This document shows, in pieces, positions 21,292-26,643 of a DNA stretch of 26,643 nt. Position 1 is the stretch's first letter; each line of letters begins with the position of its first letter. The notes beneath the pieces are model-generated. The model had not been told where the DNA came from, did no database searches, and saw only the letters and a program-made list of their open reading frames with translations. Location: positions 1 through 26,643 of the forward strand of contig CAMKAM010000006.1 in the NCBI GenBank assembly GCA_946410475.1. Reading direction: 5' to 3'. This DNA comes from an uncultured Bacillota bacterium (GTDB lineage: Bacteria > Bacillota > Clostridia > Peptostreptococcales > Anaerovoracaceae). Position numbers and translations under genes: made by a program.

Positions 21292-21320
21292 AAAAGACCG
21301 GAGAACTCTCCGGTCTTTCA
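21292..21320. terminator. Bidirectional terminator downstream of the small membrane-protein genes
   Basis: Perfect 11-bp stem AAAGACCGGAG / CTCCGGTCTTT (21293-21303 with 21308-21318) with an AACT loop. On the minus strand it is followed by TTTTATTT, so it mainly serves the two minus-strand genes starting at 22093. Confidence 0.9.
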
Positions 21321-21358
21321 GCGTGTGTGGCATCTTAAAATGGTTTTAGTTGGATCAC

Positions 21359-21670
21359 CTAATTGGATTTCTTAAGAGCAGCTCTGACGGATCCCTTCGG
21401 GTCTTTTATCAGAAGTACGCATACCCATATAACAAGGCCGAGCGCTACGACTGCAAGCCCCAGAAACGCGTCATTCAGCATATCCTGCGCTGCCGGAGCG
21501 AAGTAGTCGGCTTTGAGCTCTGCGAACTCGAATATAGCATCTATCAGCCACATGAGCGATGCGCCCCAGTACATGAAGCAGAGCACTTCGATTTTCAGAT
21601 CGTCATTTTTCCTGTTGTACCATGTGAGCGTCGCAATGACGGCAGCGAACACTGTAATAAGAAGTGTCAT
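21359..21670 (-). CDS. Small membrane protein of unknown function
   Basis: 103 residues with three likely spans: about 2-18 (LLITVFAAVIATLTW), 30-50 (CFMYWGASLMWLIDAIFEF) and 68-90 (AFLGLAVVALGLVIWVCVLLI), ending in a basic tail. A strong ribosome binding site (AGGGGGG) precedes the ATG. It follows the gene at 22093-21686 by 15 nt and is almost certainly co-transcribed. I recognise no function; the pair probably forms a membrane unit. Confidence 0.8.
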   Translation of the reverse strand: MTLLITVFAAVIATLTWYNRKNDDLKIEVLCFMYWGASLMWLIDAIFEFAELKADYFAPAAQDMLNDAFLGLAVVALGLVIWVCVLLIKDPKGSVRAALKKSN

Positions 21671-21685
21671 TTAGTATTACCCCCC

Positions 21686-22093
21686 TTAAGCAATTGTTTT
21701 TTCGGGCTCGACGACCGGCTTTTTCACAAGTGCATCAGCCACCTTACACATAACGAACCATACTGCAGTGATCAGTACTGCCATCGATACACCGACGGTC
21801 GCCATCTCATGAAGCATCTCCGCTGTATCCGCAGGATCCGACATCGCTGTCAGGAACGGGAACCACGGGACTACTTCTCCGTGCCAAACGTGCTCGAAAG
21901 CAAGAAGGACAGCTCCGCCGATGAGAAGGCGTGTGAGCCATTTGAGCTTTCTGCTCATCGGGATCTTCGGTTCGACTTCCGCTTCATTTACAGCAGATTC
22001 GCTGACTGCTGCCTGGGCTTCGACTTTCTCTTCGTGTTTTTCAACAGCCTTGACTACTGCTGCCTCAGCTGCAGAAACTAAAAAACATGCCAT
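21686..22093 (-). CDS. Conserved membrane protein of unknown function
   Basis: 135 residues: an alanine/glutamate-rich N-terminal segment (MACFLVSAAEAAVVKAVEKH, then acidic to about residue 43), a basic stretch SRKLKW, a span at about 50-68 running into the unusual motif AFEHVWHGEVVPWFPF, and a second span at about 100-118. Proteins with this HxWHGEVVPxFPF motif occur in anaerobic Bacillota as far as I recall, but I know of no function. The ribosome binding site AAGGAGG lies 7 nt before the ATG. First gene of a two-gene operon. Confidence 0.82.
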   Translation of the reverse strand: MACFLVSAAEAAVVKAVEKHEEKVEAQAAVSESAVNEAEVEPKIPMSRKLKWLTRLLIGGAVLLAFEHVWHGEVVPWFPFLTAMSDPADTAEMLHEMATVGVSMAVLITAVWFVMCKVADALVKKPVVEPEKTIA

Positions 22094-22195
22094 ATCCTAA
22101 CCTCCTTCAAAATATATGATTGCAGTTAGAAACATAACATGTTGAAAAAAGCGTCACAAGCCCCGTGGGGGGGTCTTTGTTAATGGCTTCGCAAG
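22094..22195 (-). promoter_or_regulatory. Intergenic region with weak terminator and promoter signals
   Basis: On the minus strand a C7/GGGG hairpin followed later by T6 may end the ABC operon. TTGTGA then, after 17 bp, TATGTT could be the promoter of the small membrane-protein operon. Both are weak matches. Confidence 0.3.
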
Positions 22196-24052
22196 TTAAG
22201 CGAACTGGCTGTTATACAGTTTCGCATAGTATCCGTCCATAGCCAGGAGGTCGTCGTGCGTGCCCTGCTCGACGATGTCACCGTGATCGATGACGATGAT
22301 GTGGTCGGCATCTTTGATCGTAGACAGGCGGTGGGCGATGACGAAGCTGGTGCGGCCCTGCATGAGGGCTGCCATCGCGGACTGTATCAGGCGCTCCGTC
22401 CTGGTATCGACGGATGATGTCGCCTCGTCGAGGATAAGGATCGGGTTGTCAGCCAGCATGGCGCGCGCTATCGTGAGGAGCTGCTTTTGCCCCTGCGATA
22501 TGTTCGATGCGTCCTCGTTGATCGGCGTGTCGTAACCCTTCGGCTGCGTCGAGATGAAGTGGTGGATGTGGGCCGCCTTTGCAGCGCGTATGATCTCTTC
22601 ATCTGTCGCGTCGGGTTTTCCGTAAGCGATGTTCTCGCGGATCGTCCCGGAGAACAGCCACGAATCCTGCAGCACCATTCCGAAAAGGTACCTCAGATCG
22701 TGCCTGGAGTATTCCGTTATATCGTGATCGTCGATGAAGATGTCGCCGCCGTCGAGTTCGTAGAATCTCATCACGAGCTTGACGAGAGTCGTCTTTCCGG
22801 CGCCGGTCGGGCCGACGATGGCGACCCTGGATCCGGGCTTGGCCACATAGGTGAAGTCTTTGATGACCGGTTCGTCCGGGTCATATCCGAATCTGATGTG
22901 GCGGAAGCTGACTTCGCCCTTGTGCGACGTCTGATCGAAATCGATCTTTCCTTCCTTGCTCGAACCGAAAGCATCCTCCTCTTCGGGTTCTTCTATCAGT
23001 TCAAAGATCCTCTCGGCAGCGGCTGCGGTCGACTGCAGGAGGTTCATCACGTTCGCGACGTTCTGGACCGGCTGGTTGAGGTTCCTTACGTAGAGAAGGA
23101 AGGTCTGGATGTTGCCGATGGAGATGACCCCGCCGAATGCGAGGTAGCCGCCGGCGACGCACATCGCAACGTAGCCCAGGTTGCCGACGAGGGCAGTAAG
23201 CGGCATCATCAGGCCGCTGAAGAACTGCGACTTCCATGCGGAGCCGTAAAGCTTTTCGTTGATCTTGTCAAAGTCCTCGGTCGTTTTTTGCTCGCGGCCG
23301 AAAGCCTTGATGATCGTGTGCCCCGTGTACATCTCTTCCACGTGACCGTTGACATCGCCCAGGAATTTCTGCTGGTCGTGGAAGAACCCCTGAGAACGTG
23401 AGATGACGACTTTGATGATGAGCATAGACGCCGGCAGTATGAGGAGCGCTATGACTGTCATCACCGGACTGATGCTGAGCATCATTGCCAGGATGCATAT
23501 GACTGTGGCCGCGCTCGATATCGTCTGCGTGATGCTGTTCAGGAGCGTCTGGTTGATAGTCTCTATATCATTTATGAATCGGCTTTGGATCTCGCCGTGG
23601 GTCTTGCTGTCAAAGTATTTGAGCGGGAGCCTGTCGAGTTTCTCGGACATCTGGCGCCGCAGTTTGTATGTTATCAGCTGTGACACCCTCGCCATGATGA
23701 ATCCCTGGAGGAACGAACACAGCCATGCCACTGCGAACAGCCCGATCAGGAAAAGGATGACCTTGCCGAGCCTGGAGAAATCTATTGCGCCTGCCTTCAG
23801 TCCGTCGACTATGACGTCTGTCGCGTTGCCGAGGATGGCGAGACCGATCGTGTTGAGGCACGTTGCGGCTATCGCGAAGATGAAGACGATGATGACGCGG
23901 AATTTGTATTCGGCAAGATAGCCGATCAGCTTTTTGATGGTCGGCCCGAATTTCTTTGCCTTTTCGCCGGGCATCATGGCTCCGACTCTGCCGGCGGGGC
24001 GGGCGTTCTTTCTGTTTTCTGCCGATTTGTCGACTGCTTTGTCAGCCATCAC
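22196..24052 (-). CDS. ABC transporter permease/ATPase, canonical half of a heterodimeric exporter
   Basis: 618 residues: a cytoplasmic N-terminal extension of about 45, a six-span type-1 exporter domain (about 46-340), then the nucleotide-binding domain with Walker A GPTGAGKTT (414-422), signature NISQGQKQ (SQGQ at 519-522), Walker B ILILDE with catalytic E543, and switch H574 (IAHRLST). It forms one consensus and one degenerate ATP site together with its partner encoded directly upstream, with which it overlaps by 4 nt. Such pairs (LmrCD, BmrCD, TM287/288 type) export drugs, lipids or peptides; the substrate here is unknown. Confidence 0.93.
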   Translation of the reverse strand: MMADKAVDKSAENRKNARPAGRVGAMMPGEKAKKFGPTIKKLIGYLAEYKFRVIIVFIFAIAATCLNTIGLAILGNATDVIVDGLKAGAIDFSRLGKVILFLIGLFAVAWLCSFLQGFIMARVSQLITYKLRRQMSEKLDRLPLKYFDSKTHGEIQSRFINDIETINQTLLNSITQTISSAATVICILAMMLSISPVMTVIALLILPASMLIIKVVISRSQGFFHDQQKFLGDVNGHVEEMYTGHTIIKAFGREQKTTEDFDKINEKLYGSAWKSQFFSGLMMPLTALVGNLGYVAMCVAGGYLAFGGVISIGNIQTFLLYVRNLNQPVQNVANVMNLLQSTAAAAERIFELIEEPEEEDAFGSSKEGKIDFDQTSHKGEVSFRHIRFGYDPDEPVIKDFTYVAKPGSRVAIVGPTGAGKTTLVKLVMRFYELDGGDIFIDDHDITEYSRHDLRYLFGMVLQDSWLFSGTIRENIAYGKPDATDEEIIRAAKAAHIHHFISTQPKGYDTPINEDASNISQGQKQLLTIARAMLADNPILILDEATSSVDTRTERLIQSAMAALMQGRTSFVIAHRLSTIKDADHIIVIDHGDIVEQGTHDDLLAMDGYYAKLYNSQFA

Positions 24053-25824
24053 TCCGCCTCCTTTCCGTCAGTCGCCTGTGCGAATCTGCCGCCGAACTGT
24101 TCGGCGAGCTCTTCTTCGCTGAGCTGAGACATAGCGATCTCGCGGTAGACTTTGCAGGAATCGAGCAGCTCGCTGTGAGTGCCGATGCCGGCGAGACGTC
24201 CTTCATCGAGTACTATTATCTGATCTGCCCCGGCTATCGTATTGATGCGCTGGGCCACGATGATGACCGTGGCATCGCTGACATCTTCAGCAAGAGCAGC
24301 TCTGAGAGCGGCGTCCGTCGAAAAGTCGAGCGCCGAGAAACTGTCGTCGAATATGTATATCTTCGCGTCCTTGAGGAGCGCTCTGGCGATAGCGAGGCGC
24401 TGCTTCTGTCCGCCTGAGACGGTGCTTCCGCCCTGGGCTATCCATGTGCTGTAGCCGTCGGGAAGCTCTTCGATGAATCCTGCTGCCTGGGCCGTCTCTG
24501 CTGCCTTCCTGATCCGGTCCATCGAAGCGCCCGGATCGCTGAAAGCGATGTTGTCCGCGACCGTGCCGTTGAACAGTGTGCTCTTCTGAGGTACATAGCC
24601 GATCATCGCGCGCAGATCCTTCAGCGGTATTTTGCGGATCTCCTGTCCGTCTATCTTGATGCTTCCCTCGCGTATGTCATAGAACCTCGGGATGAGGCTG
24701 ACGAGGGAGGACTTGCCGCTGCCCGTGCCGCCGATTATAGCGGTGGTCTGTCCGGGAAGAGCTGTGAATGATATGTCAGTAAGCGAATCGCCCGCCGAAT
24801 CCGGATATCTGAAGCAGACGTTCCTGAATTCGATCTTTCCTTCGGGAACGGGTGCCTCGGCGTCTTCGGCGTCCGTTATCGTCGTTTCCATCGCAAGGAC
24901 GTCATTGACCCTCTTGGCTGATACTGCCGCTCTGGGGATCATGATGAATATCGCGGTGATGAAGAGGAAGCTGAGTATGACGTGGGTGCCGTACTGCATG
25001 AACGCCATGACCTCGCCTACGTTCATCCCTCCTTTTGCGACCATCTTCGCGCCCGCCCAGATGATCAGTGTGCACGTAGCATTCATGATCAGCGTTACCG
25101 AAGGGAACATGAAGGCCATCGCGCGGTTGATGAAGATGTTGATCCTCGTAAGATCCATGTTCGCATCGTCGAAGCGATCTTCCTCCTGCTGCTCGGAGCT
25201 GAAAGCCCTGACTACGAGGAGGCCGGAGAGCCGTTCGCTTATTATCAGATTCAGACGGTCGAGCTTGTCCTGCAGCACCTTGAATTTAGGCAGCACCGCA
25301 AAGAACAGCGTTATCATCAGAAGAAGGATGACGATGAGTCCGAGAGCGAGCGTCCACGTCATGCCCGGCGAGAGGCTGAGAGCTTTGATGAGAGCTCCCG
25401 TGCCCATGACCGGAGCGAACACTGCCATCCTGAGGAGGAAGACAGTCGTCTGCTGCAGGTTCTGCACGTCGTTCGTCGAGCGGGTGATGAGGCTGGCTGT
25501 CGAGAACTGGCTGTACTCCTTCGCCGAGTAAGTCATGACGCGGCGGAAGAGAGAGCTCCTGATATCGCGGGCCGAGCCTGCGGCGACCCTTGCTGCTATG
25601 AGGTTCCCCGTGATGGCGCAGGCCACTGCGAGGAAGGAGACCAGGACCATCCTCAGCCCCAGTGAATAGATATATGGTATATCGCCCTTGACGACGCCGT
25701 TGTTGATGATGTCCGACATGTATGACGGCAGCATAAGCTCGCTCATCGCCTGTCCGAAGAGGAACATGACGACCAGCAGTATCATCGGGACGTATGGTTT
25801 GTATTTTCCTAATACTTCTTTCAT
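24049..25824 (-). CDS. ABC transporter permease/ATPase, degenerate half of a heterodimeric exporter
   Basis: 591 residues: six-span exporter domain (about 10-305) and a nucleotide-binding domain with Walker A GGTGSGKSS (365-373), signature VSGGQ (469-473), Walker B IYIFDD in which D494 replaces the catalytic glutamate, and Q525 (VAQRINT) in place of the switch histidine. These two substitutions, together with SQGQ in the partner, are the hallmark of exporters with one non-hydrolysing ATP site. First gene of the two-gene operon. There is no ribosome binding site before the ATG, but a promoter ends 9 nt upstream, so the mRNA may be leaderless. Confidence 0.93.
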   Translation of the reverse strand: MKEVLGKYKPYVPMILLVVMFLFGQAMSELMLPSYMSDIINNGVVKGDIPYIYSLGLRMVLVSFLAVACAITGNLIAARVAAGSARDIRSSLFRRVMTYSAKEYSQFSTASLITRSTNDVQNLQQTTVFLLRMAVFAPVMGTGALIKALSLSPGMTWTLALGLIVILLLMITLFFAVLPKFKVLQDKLDRLNLIISERLSGLLVVRAFSSEQQEEDRFDDANMDLTRINIFINRAMAFMFPSVTLIMNATCTLIIWAGAKMVAKGGMNVGEVMAFMQYGTHVILSFLFITAIFIMIPRAAVSAKRVNDVLAMETTITDAEDAEAPVPEGKIEFRNVCFRYPDSAGDSLTDISFTALPGQTTAIIGGTGSGKSSLVSLIPRFYDIREGSIKIDGQEIRKIPLKDLRAMIGYVPQKSTLFNGTVADNIAFSDPGASMDRIRKAAETAQAAGFIEELPDGYSTWIAQGGSTVSGGQKQRLAIARALLKDAKIYIFDDSFSALDFSTDAALRAALAEDVSDATVIIVAQRINTIAGADQIIVLDEGRLAGIGTHSELLDSCKVYREIAMSQLSEEELAEQFGGRFAQATDGKEAE

Positions 25825-25833
25825 ATCAAAAGT

Positions 25834-25862
25834 ATTCTAATGATATATACATTCAAAGTCAA
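25834..25862 (-). promoter_or_regulatory. Promoter of the ABC exporter operon, leaderless or nearly so
   Basis: Minus strand: -35 TTGACT at 25862-25857, 17-bp spacer, -10 TAGAAT at 25839-25834. Predicted start is near 25827, about 3 nt before the start codon at 25824. Confidence 0.6.
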
Positions 25863-25916
25863 TCAAATGGAGGTGTGTTGATCGCATGAACAATGGAGCC
25901 GGGGAAGCGTTTGTGC

Positions 25917-25946
25917 TTGAACGGATAAGGCCCGAGAGGATATACT
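25917..25946 (+). promoter_or_regulatory. Promoter of thpR, predicted leaderless
   Basis: -35 TTGAAC at 25917-25922, 18-bp spacer, -10 TATACT at 25941-25946. The ATG at 25953 lies 6 bases after the -10 box, at the expected transcript start. Confidence 0.55.
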
Positions 25947-25952
25947 TATTGT

Positions 25953-26459
25953 ATGAGATTGTTCATAGCGGTCAGACTGAATGAAAAAATGGAGAACGCC
26001 CTCCTTGACATGCAGGATGCGATGAAGTGGAAGGGCGTGCGCGGCAACTACACCAGGCCGGAAAACCTGCACCTCACGCTGGCGTTCATCGGGGAGTATC
26101 CCGATCCGTATCATGTCAAAGAGGTGATAGAGAGCGTAGCGTTCGAGCCGTTCACGATAAGGCTGGACGGAGCCGGATCGTTCCGCGGGCTCTGGTGGGC
26201 AGGTGTCAGCGCGGAGCCGGCAGGCGGGGGCGACCCTCTGCGCAAGCTGGTAAAGCGCATGAGGCATGCGCTTGCGGATGAAGGGATACCCTTCGACAGG
26301 AAAAAGTTCTCTCCGCATATCACCCTCGTAAGGCGACCTGATCCGGCGGATATAGCGCCGCCTGCGCCAAGGGGAAGAGATCTTTCGATGCGGGTGGATC
26401 ATATCTCTCTGATGCGTTCGGACCGCGGGAAGAACGGGATGATATATACGGAGCTTTGA
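25953..26459 (+). CDS. thpR: RNA 2',3'-cyclic phosphodiesterase (2H family, 2'-5' RNA ligase-like)
   Basis: 168 residues with the two HxTx motifs of the 2H phosphoesterase superfamily: H40-L-T42-L (ENLHLTLAFIGE) and H122-I-T124-L (FSPHITLVRR), and the N-terminal MRLFIAV. Known members hydrolyse 2',3'-cyclic phosphate RNA ends; the biological substrate is unclear. Length is usual (about 180). No ribosome binding site at normal spacing. The downstream membrane-protein gene follows after 26 nt. Confidence 0.92.
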   Translation: MRLFIAVRLNEKMENALLDMQDAMKWKGVRGNYTRPENLHLTLAFIGEYPDPYHVKEVIESVAFEPFTIRLDGAGSFRGLWWAGVSAEPAGGGDPLRKLVKRMRHALADEGIPFDRKKFSPHITLVRRPDPADIAPPAPRGRDLSMRVDHISLMRSDRGKNGMIYTEL

Positions 26460-26485
26460 AACGGAAAGGATAAAAGGATAGATAG

Positions 26486-26643
26486 ATGAACTTTCTTTAC
26501 AGATTATCGGAATTCATGAGAGGCAGGAGGGGCTGGGACCGGTTCGGCTTCTTCCTTATGATAGCTTCTTTCATCATAGAGATCGCGGGCAACATACTCA
26601 GGATGAGGATCGTGTACTACGCCGGGCTCGCGCTGTTCTTCTA
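26486..26643 (+). CDS. N-terminal part of a small membrane protein (cut by the window end)
   Basis: The ATG at 26486 follows AAAGGA by 7 nt. The visible 52 codons start MNFLYRLSEFMRGRRGWDRF and then a hydrophobic span (FGFFLMIASFIIEIAGNIL), a basic loop and the beginning of a second span. The family is not recognised with certainty. It is probably co-transcribed with thpR. Confidence 0.7.
   Translation, partial: MNFLYRLSEFMRGRRGWDRFGFFLMIASFIIEIAGNILRMRIVYYAGLALFF

Noticed and set aside
22487..23401. 304-codon plus-strand frame opposite the ABC transporter gene
   Set aside because: Antisense shadow of the conserved ABC gene; no family resemblance.
1..26643. CRISPR array, tRNA or rRNA genes, prophage or integrase genes
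   Set aside because: No regularly spaced repeats with unique spacers, no cloverleaf-like sequence and no integrase or transposase frame were recognised by eye on either strand.

Overview
The window looks like chromosome from an anaerobic, moderate-G+C member of the Bacillota, probably Clostridia/Eubacteriales. The basis is the acetyl-branch diaminopimelate pathway (dapH, patA, N-acetyl-DAP deacetylase, dapF), an ECF-type biotin transporter BioY, a ferredoxin-nitroreductase with an HxlR-type neighbour, an NhaC antiporter, LarE, strong AGGAGG-type ribosome binding sites and consensus TTGACA/TATAAT promoters. I cannot fix the family or genus. No tRNA, rRNA, CRISPR array, phage gene or transposase gene was seen.

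Layout. 1-2400 (+): tyrS and panB, each followed by a hairpin terminator. 2470-5061 (+): a promoter with an ATGGAA repeat array drives a Uma2-family nuclease, an XRE-HTH/Uma2 fusion, and nfo (endonuclease IV). 5058-6183 (+): rplM-rpsI with its own promoter, a long leader and a bidirectional terminator. 6189-7600: an internally deleted HxlR-family gene (-) diverges from a ferredoxin-nitroreductase gene (+), with palindromes between them. 7632-8945 (+): nhaC, apparently leaderless. 8947-10679 (+): a second ATGGAA/ACGGTT array and promoter drive another XRE-Uma2 fusion, followed by xthA (exonuclease III). 10764-13695 (-): HD-domain protein, larE and a phosphohexomutase in a tight operon. 13809-18753 (-): dapH-patA-M20 deacetylase-dapF-EamA transporter. 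18857-19438 (-): bioY. 19746-20567 (+): secreted NlpC/P60 hydrolase. 20568-21358: about 790 bp without a convincing gene, holding two MITE-like units with imperfect terminal inverted repeats and a shared 61-nt core. 21359-22093 (-): two small membrane proteins of unknown function. 22196-25824 (-): a heterodimeric ABC exporter with one degenerate ATP site. 25953 to the end (+): thpR and the start of a small membrane protein.

Most interesting system. The two Uma2 loci are separate in the window but built the same way: a tandem ATGGAA-type repeat array whose last copy runs into a perfect TTGACA -35 box, then an XRE-HTH/Uma2 nuclease fusion, then an AP endonuclease (nfo in one, xthA in the other, unrelated folds with the same DNA-repair activity). 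I infer a co-regulated 'Uma2 + AP endonuclease' module that may autoregulate through its own HTH. I know of no described system with this architecture, but this cannot be confirmed without searches.

Other notable points: nhaC, the ABC exporter operon and thpR each have a promoter whose -10 box lies only 6-9 nt before the start codon and have no useful ribosome binding site, so leaderless mRNAs are likely; bioY has an inverted repeat over its -10 box that does not look like the classical BirA operator.
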